Positions 1 through 11,599 of a DNA stretch of 64,000 nt are shown here, piece after piece; the stretch's first letter is position 1; the number at the start of each line of letters is the position of its first letter. This stretch comes from Amphiura filiformis (lineage: Eukaryota > Echinodermata > Ophiuroidea > Amphilepidida > Amphiuridae), in contig NC_092635.1 in the NCBI RefSeq assembly GCF_039555335.1, forward strand, positions 48,318,052-48,382,051, written 5' to 3'. The notes under the pieces were generated by a model. It ran no database searches. It was not told where the DNA came from and saw nothing but the letters and a program-made list of their open reading frames with translations. The position numbers and the translations under genes were made by a program.

Positions 1-1125
1 TAAATATTGGATTGAATCATTCAATATTTGGTGAACACTTAAATGGAAGCAGGTTAACATGACGTAAACTTTTAGACAATGTTCAAATTCATGGTAGATT
101 GGTTTGGGCATTTGTTTTTTGTGTAAAGGTGTAATAATTTAATAAATAGGCCCAAGTAAATTTTAAAAATAGGACCTGCTTTACTTTTAAAGTTTACTTA
201 AATTCATCAGAACTTGGGGAGGACATGTCAAGTCAAATGCCACTTGCTTTAAATGCATGTTTAACAAAATAATCATCAACATGATCAAGGATGCATGCGA
301 TTTCCTGCATTTAAATGCAAAATTAATTTTCAAAATGTTAATTCTTTAAAACTTTTTCCTAGCAAGTGTAATGCAAGTGGCTATATGATTTGTGCTGTTT
401 GCAGTATTTGGAAAATGGAAGATGAATTCAGATTTTCACATGTGTTTTGCACATTTTTTGCCATCTATTCATAGACATAGGCCTAGGCTACAGTGATTCG
501 AAAAAATATTAAACCACTCATGGATGCTACCATACGCACTCTTGTTATTAAAAAGTCTGATGCAGCAGCCGGTCGAATAAATGTCGGAGCTTCTGCAGAG
601 TATGCACATACATGCATTTGACACCATGCGACGCTCAGCTCGTACTAATTATATTTACATTTATTTATAAGCTTAGCCATGATGTAGATCATGCATTTCA
701 CACATGTACATCTGCATTTGCCTGTCTCTCTGCCGTGGCAAAACATGCGTACCACGGCTGACCATGTTATGCAAAAATAAATGTTGAAATATAAATAAAT
801 GAAAGAATGAGTGAAAATGAAGTATGAGAGTGCAATTAGCATGATTAGTACTACTAGTAGTGTCTAGTGTAGAATGAAATGAATAGGATAAAATTTATCG
901 TGCATAAATAATGTAACAAAAATGCATAGATCGTGCCAGCTGATGCAAGGATTCATGCCAAGTGATGCAAGTTAAAATGATAGTGATATTTTGTGGTCGA
1001 GGTCCTCTTCTAATATGACTTTTTATATAAATATTTGTCATTTTCTTTTGTTGAATCATCGTGAACATGATGAAGCCGAAGTGACCATCATTCATGCCCA
1101 GTCATAGCACCTAGTTTTTACAAAC
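1..1125. other. non-coding stretch, left edge
   Basis: AT-rich DNA with no convincing exon. Short open frames on the minus strand here lack splice sites and look random. A TAGGCCTA octamer lies at 478-485. Later exons of the proline-rich gene that begins at 1506 should lie in or beyond this stretch on the minus strand, but I could not recognise any. Confidence 0.5.
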
Positions 1126-1506
1126 CTGGATACCAGGACGAGGTCGCGGAGCTGGCCTTCCAAACTGTGTTTGTTGTGAAAATGGTTTTTGAGCCCCCAA
1201 CCCACCATGAATGTGACTTGGGACAGCTGGACGAGGATGGGACTTCTGTTGTGCAATAAGTGATGGGGGAACAGCAGACGAATGTGGTGGAATAGACTGT
1301 GCTGTAGGAACCTGTTGTTTCGGTGTATCACTATCAAAAGCACCAACGACTGCTGGTCGAGGCTCTAAACATGGTTCTGGAGGCACTGTCACTGGTTCCG
1401 GGACTGGTGTATGCATGGTAGCTTTGCTTGGAACTTCTGCTTCCTGTCCTTCTGCAGTCTCTCTTTCTCCCATTGGAGCGCTCGGGGTTTCTCCTCCCTC
1501 AGACAT
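1126..1506 (-). CDS. first coding exon of an unrecognised proline-rich protein (partial gene)
   Basis: An open frame of 127 codons runs from ATG at 1506 to a donor-like CAG|GTTTGT ending at 1126; a second possible donor ends the exon at 1134. The protein begins MSEGGETPSAP and is rich in Pro, Glu, Ser and Gln, with a basic Pro/Arg stretch (GRPAPRPRPG) near the exon end. I see no signal peptide, membrane segment or domain, and it looks disordered, as in many nuclear or scaffold proteins. Codon quality and the promoter-like sequence about 190 bp upstream support a real exon. Without splicing the frame would stop at 1111. The rest must lie to the left, largely off the window. I do not recognise the family. 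Confidence 0.55.
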
Positions 1507-1693
1507 GTCGCAAATAAATGTCTCAAACAAGCCCAAGTAGACAAGTAAACGTTCTCAAACTTCGCTGAAGTAAAGCAGATGCTATCTATTTCACTTCTAG
1601 TCTATTAGACAGCTTGCAATTTCTCAGGAACACATTATTTTTTACAGAAAATTTCAGTACTAAATCGCGATAAATTTCACGATGTCTTTGCGA

Positions 1694-1722
1694 GAAAGAT
1701 GGCGCTGAGAATGACGTCATTT
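1694..1722 (-). promoter_or_regulatory. CRE plus YY1-like promoter element
   Basis: A perfect palindromic CRE (TGACGTCA, 1712-1719) lies 6 bp from AAGATGGCGC (1696-1705), a YY1-type motif often found at transcription starts of housekeeping genes. They sit about 190 bp upstream of the ATG at 1506 and probably form the core promoter of that minus-strand gene. The pair could also drive a divergent transcript on the plus strand, but no plus-strand exon is evident. Confidence 0.5.
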
Positions 1723-1899
1723 TTCAGTCGATGAGGACGCCCTATTTCACTATTTTAGATCCAGGGGGTGGCGAACAGATGCCAGCTGAATCTCAGAACT
1801 ATAAAATAAAAGCTTATTTAGGCCCTAATACAACAATGTAGTTCGTTTGTTTTCATGGTTGATTTTAGGTTTAACTCAAATGATTTAAATCAAATGATT

Positions 1900-2215
1900 T
1901 TTGTAATCACTGATTTAAATCAACTTTTTCATTTCTTACCATTTTCGATTAAAAGTTAATTCGTTTATTTTATCAAGCAACTATAAGATCAACTCATATC
2001 ATGTTCTGATTCAAATCAACTTTTTCATTTCTAACCATTTTCGATTAATTTTAAGTATTTTATCAAGCAACTAAGATCAACCCATATAACAAGATGTTCT
2101 GATTTAAATCAGCTTTTTCATTTCTGGCCATTTTCGATTAAAAGTTACGGTAATTTAATTTATTTTATCAAGCTACTAAGATGATAGATCAACTCATAGC
2201 CTATAACAAGATGTT
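1900..2215. repeat. three-copy tandem repeat, ~100 bp unit
   Basis: Three consecutive copies share the core ATTTAAATCAACTTTTTCAT, then CCATTTTCGATTAA and TTTTATCAAGC, each ending near ATGTTCTG. Copies begin near 1905, 1990 and 2098 and differ by small indels. No coding potential. Confidence 0.8.
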
Positions 2216-2250
2216 CTGTTATCCCTCGGAGAAGACAAACCGTTTGTCTT
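2208..2250. repeat. perfect 25-bp hairpin, related inverted copy at 5066-5108
   Basis: GAGAAGACAAAC and GTTTGTCTTCTC face each other with one base between. The adjoining GTTCTGTTATCCC-CGGAGAAGAC sequence recurs inverted at 5066-5108, so the two sites could be outer ends of one old foldback element about 2.9 kb long that later took in other elements. That last step is inference. Confidence 0.45.
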
Positions 2251-2607
2251 CTCGGAGTGTTCAAATATTGGGTCATTTTTGATATAATAACCACTGGTCG
2301 GCATTTTTGACAAGAAACTCATTTTTTTTAAATGACAAGCCAATCTTACTGTGATGAGTTTGTCTGCATTTTGATAAAGAGCTAGAGAAATCTATTAATT
2401 TCAACTATATGTCCCCCTCCGAATATTCATACTTGTCAAATTTGAATAGATTCTATTCATTTGTGAGGAGTAGGTGTAAATTGTGCGTTTCATTATCACT
2501 GACTTCATACATGTTTCAGAACAGAAAGGCATGCCGGGAAGGCATGTCGATGGAGGAAAATCAAACAACTTTTTTGGGGTCTAAAATTAAAAATGAGGAC
2601 TTGGGTA

Positions 2608-3665
2608 CTATTATATACTGCGCCAATAAATTATCCTTACACTTGGACAAATAATCACAATTCCCAATCTGAACAATATTGGGGTAAATTTGTTTTTTTA
2701 ATAGATGCACTAGCTAATCCTGCACATTATGACACCACATTGAATCCAATGTGACTTCAAGAAGCAAAGTTACAAGCATTTTGATTAGACGAATTAAGGT
2801 CCAGTTTTGAAAGTGACAAACTGGTCTATTCAAAACTCCACAGACTAGACATCTGGTTTGAGAGTGGTGAATGGCTAATTTATGCGTTTGGCTTTGATTT
2901 AAAACAAAAGGAACAAAACAAAACTGAAACAAAAGAACTGACAAATAAAATGAAAGTTATGAAAAGTACAGAGAAGTAAAGACTGAAATAAAAACTGCTT
3001 TAAGGGTAGACGAGGTGTTGTTGGTCGAAGCAACCAAAAAAAATCGATTTTCATTCTCTAGATCAATAAATTATTGACAAATAACACCTTGATGTTTTGC
3101 AAAAGTTCATTCTACAAATTATATAATTTGAAAACTTGCTTAATTTATTGTTGTTAATGAATTATGTACATTTTACAAAAGTGTTGTTGTTTCAGCCCTC
3201 TTTACAACATAACTCAAGAACCACAGGACCTACAAAATTATTTCTGTGATATTTGAATTCTTCTACACGCTGGCAAGGAAACGGGCAATGCAATTTTTGC
3301 CAAAGCTCATAGTACCATTCGCAAGATGTTGTGAACTACCAAATCGCAACACTTTAAAATAGTGTATTACCTTAAATAACGCTTCATTGAAGAAACTGTG
3401 TTGTCTCTTTGTTTCGCTTATTGGAATCTTTTTGCGCCAGTTGTATATAGGCCAGTTTGTCACTTTTAAAACTGGACCTTCGTCTATTCAATTGCTTGAT
3501 GTAACTTTACTTCTTGAGGTCACGTTGGATTCAATGTGGTGTCATAATGTGCAGGATTAGATAGTGCATCTAATTAAAAAAACAAATTTAACCCAATATT
3601 GTCCAGTTGTAAAATTGTGATTATTTTTCCAAGTGTAAGGATACTTTATTGGCGCAGTATATATA
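2608..3665. mobile_element. long foldback element with a nested TTAA element
   Basis: Inverted arms of about 215 bp (2608-2830 and 3448-3665) share, among others, CTTACACTTGGA/TCCAAGTGTAAG and CTGCACATTATGACACCA/TGGTGTCATAATGTGCAG. The spacer is occupied by a second element starting with TTAAGGGTAGACGAGG at 3000. Neither part codes for a recognisable protein, so both look like non-autonomous DNA transposons. Confidence 0.65.
3000..3345 (+). mobile_element. TTAA-type MITE, copy 1 (one end lost)
   Basis: Begins TTAAGGGTAGACGAGGTGTT and matches the inverted copy at 16870-17266 over about 340 bp, including the stretch with GTTTCAGCCCTCTTTACAAC. The right terminal repeat is missing or eroded. The TTAA target is typical of piggyBac or Kolobok-like transposons; which superfamily cannot be settled without an autonomous relative. 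Confidence 0.65.
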
Positions 3666-3802
3666 CCCCCATAAGTGCACCATGTATGCCTACGTTTTGT
3701 CTCTTATACTTCCATGCTTGCACTGATCCATGCAGTGGTCCCTTTTATTTACTCCTTATTTACTACCAGGTTGCAACAGGTGTTAAACGTTGCGCCCTAG
3801 TA

Positions 3803-4291
3803 CACTGTTAAAACACTGTTTAAATTTTTTCTATTTAAAAAGACGTTGTTTACAGTTTTAAACAACATTGTTCAGTTTTATGTTACAACATGTTGTCTTA
3901 AACAAGGTTGTATAAGTTTTAAATAATGTTGTTTCCCCAAGCATCATATTCACCAGTCCATCAACTGAGTGAACAAGGAATAGGCCTAGTGATACATTCC
4001 CAAAGCTCTCAGGTGAGCAAAAATAAGCTTTGAGTAATTGTTTAACTTTCTTCATCATGTTGTTTATAAGTTTTATCAGCTTGCAAGATTTTAAACAACC
4101 GCTGTTTAGCGGGTGCGTCGCTCAACCTAAAAGTAAAATTAAACAACTTGTTTAAAAATTTAAATGTAAGTTGAACTTTTATACAAATTTTTATCGTAAA
4201 CAAGTTGATTTTTAAACAAGGTTGAGCGATGCACCCGGTAAACAGCGGTTGTTTAAAAGTTTCAACAACTCGTAGTTTTGTTCTAACAGTG
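3803..4291. mobile_element. TA-flanked MITE with CACTGTTA ends
   Basis: Terminal inverted repeat CACTGTTAAAAC / GTTCTAACAGTG between TA dinucleotides (3801-3802, 4292-4293). Inside, a second inverted pair (about 4094-4130 and 4217-4255) folds around CAACCGCTGTTTA. A second element with the same ends lies at 59988-60460. Probably a Tc1/mariner-type non-autonomous element. Confidence 0.65.
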
Positions 4292-4293
4292 TA

Positions 4294-5783
4294 GGCCTAT
4301 TAAAAATAGGCAACGTGAGCGTGAGTCATAACAACTCATAGGCCTAATAATATACCCTTATGTACATAGCCAACTAATAACTTAGGCCTAAAAATGCTAT
4401 TTCAGCTCCATTTTTTTTAAATTAAATGGTCGAGTCAGTATTTTTTTTCTGGACCATGGCCCTAATCATAACACTGCCTTATTAAACAGGGACGTAGCCG
4501 TGTAGTCAGGAGGAGGCGGGAAAAACTGCCCCCCCCCCCCCTCCCCCGAAATTTTTTAGGGATAAAATGTGGACGGCAAAGAGTAAATTAAAATGACTAA
4601 AAATGGGACAAGAAAATGACAAATGGGACAAAAATCTGGCTTTGCCCCTTACACTAAAATCCGGGACTAGCTAAATACATATGATACTGGCTGCATATAA
4701 TAGGCATACATTGAGAGGTAAATATATAGGCCCTATCATAGGTACATATATCTAGTTAAATGTCCCGAGTTAAGATGGATTTGGCCTGATAAAAAAATTA
4801 AAAATTCCGTAATAAAATAAATAGTTTTCCTGAAAATCAAAAAATTTGGGTCGTGAAAGAAGTTCACTTTCGTTATCAATATCAATGAAAAAATACAGAC
4901 ATAAAGGTTGAAAGACCTTTAACTGAATATGTTTGGGCCCAATATAAACCATATGATAAATATTCTGCAGAAAACATTTTGTCACGGTTCTTATGTGTTC
5001 CAGCCATGCCAGTAAAACAAAATCAAGAATGTAGGCCTACCCCGATGACCAAAAAATTTAAATTTGAATTGTTCGTCTTCTCCGAGCTAGGGGATACAAC
5101 AGAACCTTTTCAAAATTGAACTATCTTGTCAATTAATGAGTTGAAGATTGAAGAGACTGAGTTACTTTTTAAAATAAAACGGAAACTATTCATTTTGATG
5201 ATAAGATTGTCGGTTCAAACTTGATAAATATACTTATCAAAATGAACGATATATCTCATCAAAACGAATATAGTACGGGATCAAAAATAAATGAATAGGG
5301 ATTCTATTCAGAAAAATGAAAAGTGTGAAATTAGAGTAACGATAATCTTCATGGCCATGGTTAAGATTATGGTCAAACTAACCGGGTTTAAAGTAATTTG
5401 GCTTAAACTGAGATGGGCCGGCCTATAATAACATCATATGAATAATACTCGATTTTTTTTCTGGGATACTTTATACAAGCATGTTCCATGCGTATCTCTC
5501 TTGAGAATTAGTTGCCTCTTGGCATTAAACTTGAATTCACATTAGTCATGTATATTGAAATATCCTTCAGCGATATGTAAAATCATCAAGAAAGAAACTT
5601 ATCCCGATAGATACCACCTGAATGCATGGTAAAGATCTAATTTTTACGACATTTCCGAGCTACAATTTTACACCAATTGATTGTCATTTCAATCGGCAAA
5701 GGCATAAAGGTAAGATACAAATGTTCTTCTATTTCCTGGATTTCGTCTATCTTTTTATTTTCATACTGATGTATACGATATAA
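4294..5783. other. non-coding stretch with dispersed repeat fragments
   Basis: No exon seen. 4490-4640 carries a fragment (C-rich tract, then GGACGGCAAAGAGTAAA) that recurs at 42338-42480. Three TAGGCCTA octamers lie at about 4292, 4338 and 4383, and another at 5032. The rest is AT-rich unique sequence. Confidence 0.5.
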
Positions 5784-5789
5784 CTTAAA

Positions 5790-5872
5790 GGTGCGCGGTG
5801 GTGCAGCGGTCTAAGATTTCGACTCATAATCGCGAGGTAGCTCGAGGTCGTGGGTTCGAATCTCGTTCTCAA
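5790..5872 (+). repeat. tRNA-like sequence, Met(CAT)-type, SINE head or tRNA pseudogene
   Basis: Pol III box A-like TGGTGCAGCGGTCTAAG and box B GGTTCGAATC are correctly ordered. An anticodon-like loop CTCATAA sits between imperfect stems. Acceptor pairing is poor, so a functional tRNA is unlikely; a tRNA-derived SINE head fits better. Confidence 0.5.
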
Positions 5873-5924
5873 AGTGCTAATATTATTTATTGTAACTTTC
5901 CTAATGACCAGTAGCGTACGCAAG

Positions 5925-6195
5925 GGGAGGGCCCATGGGAACAGTAACACCCCTCCCGGCTCTCCCTATATTTGTCATTCAATCGGGGGAAAGTGCACCC
6001 AGTCGCAGTGGCGTGGGTTTTCAAAAGTCTGGGGAGGGGGCACGGGACTCGATAATTCCCCCAACCGTTCTAAAATGTTCGGCTCACTTCGCTCGCTGTA
6101 TAGCTAATTTCCAAATTCCCCCCGATTGGGTGCATTTCCCCCCGACTAACTGACAAGAGGGGGACACATGCCCCCCCCCCCCCTCGCACGCCATT
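5925..6195. mobile_element. C/G-rich inverted-repeat MITE
   Basis: Ends resemble one another in inverted orientation (CAGTAGCGTACGCAAGGGG against CCCCCTCGCACGCCATTAC), with G- and C-tracts inside and an internal CAGTGGCGTGGG motif like hAT MITE ends. Open frames across it come from the compositional bias, not from a gene. Confidence 0.45.
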
Positions 6196-6340
6196 ACCAA
6201 GTCGGAGGAAAGGAAACTACAAAGGAAATTTAACATTTCCTTTTTTTTTCTTTTGGTCGAGCCAATATGCATCCCTTAAACGGGCATTTCGTGATATATA
6301 GGCCTACATCCTCCCTCACCCCACACTTTTCTCAAAAAAG

Positions 6341-7145
6341 TTAAGGGCTTGGATAGCGACGTTTTCACGTATTTTTTCAATTTTGTGGGATCTGAGAGCC
6401 GCCTCAGAGTCACACCAAATTGCATCTTGAATACGAGGAATGTTCTTCTGATATTAAATAATTTAGATTTTTTGAAATTCGCGATATAATATAAATTTTA
6501 TCAACAAATTATTAAAAAGTTGTATAAATCTAATAATGTACTTAAAGTGTATGTATAGCTGGGATGAAAAGGTGTCCATCATATTAAAATTGTGACCTTT
6601 TATATACATTTTTAGGTCTTTCAGGGAACAAAAATTAGTATCTTCAATACGAAAAATCAGAATGGTCGGCTTTTTATATCCCAGCTATACATGACTTTAA
6701 GTAGGCCTACATATCATTACATAGGCTTAGGAATCGGGGGGCTTGGGGGGGCTCAGTCCTTTCAATAATTTTTGTGCGGGGCTGGAATACCTTTCAGCCC
6801 CCAATAACCCTAGGTAAAGTTTAAAAATTGTGGGAAAATGGGTGTTTGTCTGACTCGGGAAACCCCCCTCGGGCACCCCCAGGGTGGCCCACCAAATTCT
6901 TTTCAAGTTTCAGCCCCCCCCCCCATGTTGAAAATCTTCCTAAGCCAATGCATTAGATATATAAAGTTTACTTCGAGGGACTGTTAAATGTTAAACATTT
7001 CAAAAATGTAAATTTTTAATAATTTGCATCAAATTTGGACTGTATTATGGCAATTATTTGATATCAGAAGGACATTCCACGTATTCCAAATACAGTTTGG
7101 AGTGTCTGATGTACTCTCAGGTCCCACCGTGAAAATACTGTTATG
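6341..7145. mobile_element. long palindromic TTAA element, copy 1 (diverged, with nested insertion)
   Basis: Starts TTAAGGGC and carries family landmarks: attgcat..gaatacgaggaatgt, AAGTGTATGT-agctggGATGAAAAGG near the left centre, and the mirrored CCCAGCTATACATGACTTTAA on the right. It is the most diverged of five copies (others at 8726, 19778, 32080, 63645). About 225 bp of unrelated inverted-repeat sequence (6724-6949) sits in the right arm. Confidence 0.65.
6724..6949. mobile_element. small MITE nested in the palindromic element
   Basis: Ends GGCTTAGGAA / TTCCTAAGCC face each other and enclose G-rich then C-rich sequence. It interrupts homology between the surrounding element and its relatives, so it arrived later. 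Target duplication unclear. Confidence 0.5.
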
Positions 7146-7149
7146 ACTG

Positions 7150-7700
7150 TGCAAAGATGGGTGACCGACCCCTTGTACATGTTGTAGAACGAAATTATAA
7201 CAGTAGACTAATAGTGGTCTACTGGTCTATACCCGTGGCATAGGCCTATCACATGCATGATTCGCGAACGCAAAATCGGAATCAACTGAAATTTTGGGAG
7301 AATAAGTTTTTTCATTGATATCTCTGAAAAATTTCATGAAAGGAGATGCTAGAAACACAAAATATACTCCTTTAAAACATGCACACAATCTAAAATGGGG
7401 GCGGTTACGGATCAACCCATAACATCATGGATCGAGTCATGCCCCTTTAAATACATGCATGGTTTAACCATCAAAAGTCACCCACATCGCATAGTTCAAC
7501 GACATTAAATACAAACATGTTTACCATGTTTACCAAGAGAAAATGATGCTCATATGTGAATATCGACTAAAGCAACTGGATAAAAACTATACAGAAATAG
7601 TTTTTCATAGTATTGGAGACTATCATGACGTCACGTCAGGAAAACTTGATTGAACCTGGCTCTATAGTCTTCGGATCGAAGTTTTACACCCCAATCCCAA
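7150..7700. other. non-coding stretch with a dispersed repeat
   Basis: 7250-7400 is an inverted relative of 41630-41780 (shared segments include CAACTGAAATTTTGGGA and a TTAAAGGAGTA-like end). No exon seen. A TAGGCCTA octamer lies at 7240. Confidence 0.45.
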
Positions 7701-8155
7701 CACTGTAACCTAAGTTTTGTTTTTTCAAAAATTCTTGCTTCAAGTTGCTTGAATATGATAACACTAATGCGGCAACTTTCAAATTCTCTAATATTTTACT
7801 GAGCAAAGTATTTTTACCTGATGACCCTTTTTTCAAAACTTATACCAAATGACCCCCTTTTTCAAGCTTATACCCAATTACCCCATTTTTTCATATTGTT
7901 ATAACCAATGACCCCCCCTTTTTTAAACAACAGTGATACACTCTTAAAACAAAAAATGACCACGTAGTAGGTAACTGTGCACCTTAACCCTAAATTGTGG
8001 TGACCCTTTTGTGGTTAAAATTTAACCACAATTTAGGGGTAAGATTTATTAACTACTACATGGTCAATTTTGACCATTTGATTTAAGAGTGTAGGCACAT
8101 ACTTCCCGACTTCGGTAAGAAGCTACCCGTCACTTCTAAAGTTGAGTGCCCCCCC
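7700..8155. repeat. dispersed repeat (copy near 34000-34240) split by a MITE
   Basis: Shares GACCCCTTTTTTCA-type lines and CACTTCTAAA-TTGAGTGCCCCCC with 34000-34240. A short TA-flanked MITE (7939-8091) separates the two halves, which dates the MITE as younger. Confidence 0.5.
7939..8091. mobile_element. 153-bp TA-flanked MITE, CACTCTTAAAAC ends
   Basis: Near-complete hairpin: CACTCTTAAAACAAAAAATG at the left faces CATTTGATTTAAGAGTG at the right, and the centre pairs (TAAATTGTGGT / ACCACAATTTA). Flanked by TA at 7937-7938 and 8092-8093. Too short to code. Confidence 0.7.
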
Positions 8156-8725
8156 GTGTTACCCACTTGAACTTGAAGCAGAAACTGGCATGAAAGAAAG
8201 GCAACAATAAATAAATAACAAAAACATTTATCAAAATAAAAGAAAACAAAATGAAACAACATCAAAAATATTAATAAATTAGTAACTTTAGGTCAACGTC
8301 ATCATTATTATAAGTATCATCAATTACCATGGCAACCGATACAGCGAAAACGTGGAAAGGTGTGAATTTGTCACTCTCATGTGTTGTCAACTAGCTCACC
8401 ACGTGAAATGTGTTGATGAAGCAAAGAGTTCGGGCTAGTTTGATGAAAAGGAATTTTTATATACACTGTTTTTAATTTACTAATTTTCTTTTATCCTGTT
8501 ATTTTCTTCATTTTCGTTCTCTGCATGCAGGCACCTACTGACATGCACTGGCTGCATCAGTAAACTGAAAAGCACTGAACTTGTCGTTTGGGCAGGGGTA
8601 AAATAGGTAAGTACTATAGTAGCCTAAATTTATTACTGTGCAATGTTTTAACAAACTTTATTTCAAATACGTTGTATATATAGGATCATCAAATTGGCTC
8701 GAAACATTAAAAAAAATATATTTGA
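8156..8725. other. non-coding stretch
   Basis: AT-rich, no splice-bounded frame and no clear repeat. Nothing to annotate. Confidence 0.4.
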
Positions 8726-9395
8726 TTAAGGGCTGGGGTATGAACGTTTGGACAGTATTTATTTTGGGACATTAGAGCACATCAGACATATCGAATTGCA
8801 TTCTGAATACGAAGAATGTCCTTCTGATATGAAATAATTTTGATTTTTTGAAATTCGCAATTTAATACACATTTTATGGCAAATCATTAAAAATTGATAT
8901 TTTTGATATTTAACAGTACTCGAAGTAAACTTTACAAATCTGATGATTTATACTTAAAGTGTATGTAGGTGGGATGAAAAGCCGACGATCAATTGAAAAT
9001 TTTGACCTTTCGTATTGGAGATATGGATTTTTTTTCCCAAAACACCAAAAAAAAATAGGTCTTTTTGGGAAAAAATCCATATCGTCAATATGAAAGGTCA
9101 AAATTTTCAATTGACCGTCGGCTTTTCCTCCCAGCTACATACACTTTAAGAATATATCATTAGATTTATATAATTTACTTCGAGGACTGTTATATATCAA
9201 AAATTTGAAAAATATTAAATTTTTATAATTTGTCATAAAATTTGTATTATATTGTGATTTTCAAAAAATGAAAATTATTTGATATCAGAAAGACATGCTT
9301 CGTATTCAGAATGCAATTCGATAGGTCTGAGGTGCTCTCATGTCCCTCAAAAAATACTGTCGAAACGCAATAAACGCTCATTCTAGATCCCTTAA
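8726..9395. mobile_element. long palindromic TTAA element, copy 2
   Basis: Two arms of roughly 330 bp meet near 9050. Left arm carries GAATTGCATTCTGAATACGA and AGTGTATGTAGGTGGGATGA; the right arm carries their reverse complements. Flanked by TTAA at both ends (8726-8729, 9392-9395) with GGG/CCC next to it. No transposase. A non-autonomous foldback transposon able to fold into a very long hairpin. Confidence 0.8.
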
Positions 9396-10454
9396 TAGTG
9401 ATCATATTCTAAACACATATACATGTACCGTATTTGATTAATTGGTCCCGTAATAAAAGAATGTTTTGCCACTAAGTGATGTGCTTGTATTTGGATATTC
9501 TGATTTCTCCGTATATTATTCGAAGAGTTTGTTTGCAAAAGGCGCTAAATCCTTGTGTCACATTTTTCTGGTATAATATTTTAACATTTTTAAGTTTAAA
9601 TGACATTAAACAGTTGGAATTGATATGTTTGTAACTCTAGCCTATGTTCAACATCATTTTGTCACCTAAAAAAATTCACCAATCCTAAGTTCAAAAATGG
9701 CTGCCATTGGATTTAGCTCCTTTTGGAACAAAAACAAAAGTTTTTTTAATATTTATTATTTTCTTCTTCGTACGTGGCGGGTTAAAGAGATTTGCAATTA
9801 TTTTTTTTAAAGATAACCAAATGTTTTTATAACTATTCTAGTGGTCCAATGTTATTAGATTGGCAAATACTCTTAGGAATACACACAAAGCAGCCTTTGG
9901 AGTTAGTGCCTTTTGAAACAAACTCTTCATTTGAAAAAGTGAAGAGCAAATATTTCTGAAAATAATTCTGAAATATTGGCTGTTGAATGTTTTTTGTAGA
10001 ACGTGATTATAAAAATCTGCAACATTGGTAAAATGTATCTCATCTTTGGTATACCAAAACCAGGGACCGAAATCAATTAAGGATTCAATTTTAAGGAATG
10101 AATAAAATATCATCAATATTATACTTCCGAGCAACACGTTTGGAATATTTTGTATTTTCTTGCCAATGAGCGATAGAGATAGGTACGGAAAGCCATCATG
10201 TTCATATCACGAAGACAATATTAAATCGGGACCCCTGATGAAAACAAAACGAAAACGCGAGTCATGAGTTTTGTCCATGGGGATTACATCCATGAAACGA
10301 ACCCGAGGGTGGGACATTCACTAAAAATGGTGACGGGATGTGCGGCCACATTGACCCCGTTTTTTAACCCCCTCTCACGTCACCCAGTGACCCCTTTTTC
10401 TTTTTTTTCTTTTTACTCACCACCAAAAGATCCCATTTTTCAAGAACTTTGAAA
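9396..10454. other. non-coding stretch
   Basis: No gene recognised. A 99-codon minus-strand frame at 9838-10137 shows no family resemblance and no splice context. 10310-10440 holds a repeat line (GGGATGTGCGGCCACA, then CCCC- and T-rich) related to 11905-11955. Confidence 0.4.
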
Positions 10455-10703
10455 AACGTTCTCCTGTTTTTTCTCTCAAATCCACAAATGTCATTACTTT
10501 TCTTCAAATTTTGCAAACTTATTCAAATTTCGATAACATTGAACAGTTTGTTTCAAAATGTCATATCAACAGACCCCCCCCCTTTTTTTTTGCGCCTTCT
10601 CATTGAATGACACCATTTTGACACCATTTTATGGTGTCAACGCTCTCACCGAAAGATTCCTATTATACATTTAGTTTCGAACTGGTGTCGGCACAGCCCC
10701 GTC
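10455..10703 (+). repeat. direct repeat A (first copy)
   Basis: About 249 bp nearly identical to 11208-11453, starting AACGTTCTCCTGTTTTT and ending GGCACAGCCCCGTC. Joined directly to block B at 10702-10704 by a shared TC. Contains a small inverted pair, GACACCAT..ATGGTGTC. Confidence 0.9.
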
Positions 10704-11208
10704 GACTCTGGTCACCGACATATTTGGGACCCCCCCTTCCGAAGAAAATGCCAGCCCCCTAAGGCTCTACTTTACAGACACCAGTTATCGTTCGATTTCG
10801 GGATTTTGATATCAAATTGGATCGATATAACCGTAAATGTACGTTTGTCCCCATGCATTACAATCCACTATCCATGGCGTTACGCACGAGGTAATTATGA
10901 GTCGACTATTTAGGTTGTGTCCAAAACGCAGCCTTCAACATGTTCAAGTTTCGAGAATTTAACAGTGTTTCGAGAACGAACAGGGTCAAATAAAGTGACC
11001 CCGGTAAAGGGATAAAATTTTGACCACGTTAATGTTTTAAGAGTGTAGAGGTGGTAGACCGTTGTTCTTATTGATCAACACGGCAGCAAATAAAAAACCG
11101 TTAAAATATGGACAACCCATTTCAACCATGTTGGTCCTTAACGCAGAACCGTAAAAAGGCATATTATACAAAACTGCGAGTGCACTATTTTAACAAGCTG
11201 ACATATTA
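10702..11208 (+). repeat. direct repeat B (first copy)
   Basis: 507 bp, nearly identical and equal in length to 13915-14421, from GACTCTGGTCACCGACATAT to AAGCTGACATATTA. Only a few substitutions separate the copies (for example CCATGG against CCGTGG), so the duplication is recent or the copies are allelic in origin. Confidence 0.92.
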
Positions 11209-11453
11209 ACGTTCTCCTGTTTTTCTCTAAAATTCACAAATGTCATTACTTTTCTTCAAATTTTGCAAACTTATTAAAATTTCGATAACATTGAACAGTT
11301 TGTTTCAAAATGTCATATCAACAGACCCCCCCCTTTTTTTGGCGCCTTCTCATTGAATGACACCATTTTGACACCATTTTATGGTGTCAACGCTCTCACC
11401 GAAAGATTCCTGTTATACATTTAGTTTCGAACTGGTGTCGGCACAGCCCCGTC
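11208..11453 (+). repeat. direct repeat A' (second copy)
   Basis: Second copy of block A, starting right where block B ends and leading into the 5' part of the C1q gene. Confidence 0.9.
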
Positions 11454-11536
11454 TGCTTCAAAAGTCGAGTGCTCTCCGGAAACGAAATCCATTTTTTGAG
11501 ACTAAACAGCTACTCGTATGTTTTTTTTCTTTATAG

Positions 11537-11599
11537 GGTCAAGATTTTGATAATCTTACAGCGAAAGTAGTCAACATTACCTCTACAGAAGACTCAAAA
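11537..11599 (+). other. probable 5' UTR exon of the collagen/C1q gene
   Basis: 63 nt bounded by a good acceptor (TTTTTTTTCTTTATAG|GG) and a donor (AAAA|GTAAGT). It has no ATG, and joining it to the acceptor at 12337/12338 gives a leader with an in-frame TGA (12351-12353) just before the start codon at 12360. A still earlier exon is implied by the acceptor but not identified; it would lie in or upstream of the duplicated blocks. Confidence 0.55.

Noticed and set aside
2208-5108. A single 2.9-kb transposon bounded by GAGAAGACAAAC ends
   Set aside because: The inverted end sequences are real, but the interior is a patchwork of unrelated elements and no target duplication could be found, so I list only the hairpin.
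9838-10137. 99-codon minus-strand frame
   Set aside because: No recognisable family, no splice context, AT-rich composition; probably chance.
11537-11599. 63-nt exon read as coding (21 open codons)
   Set aside because: Joined to the next exon in that frame it does not reach the C1q frame, and the C1q ATG has an in-frame stop just before it; better read as 5' UTR.
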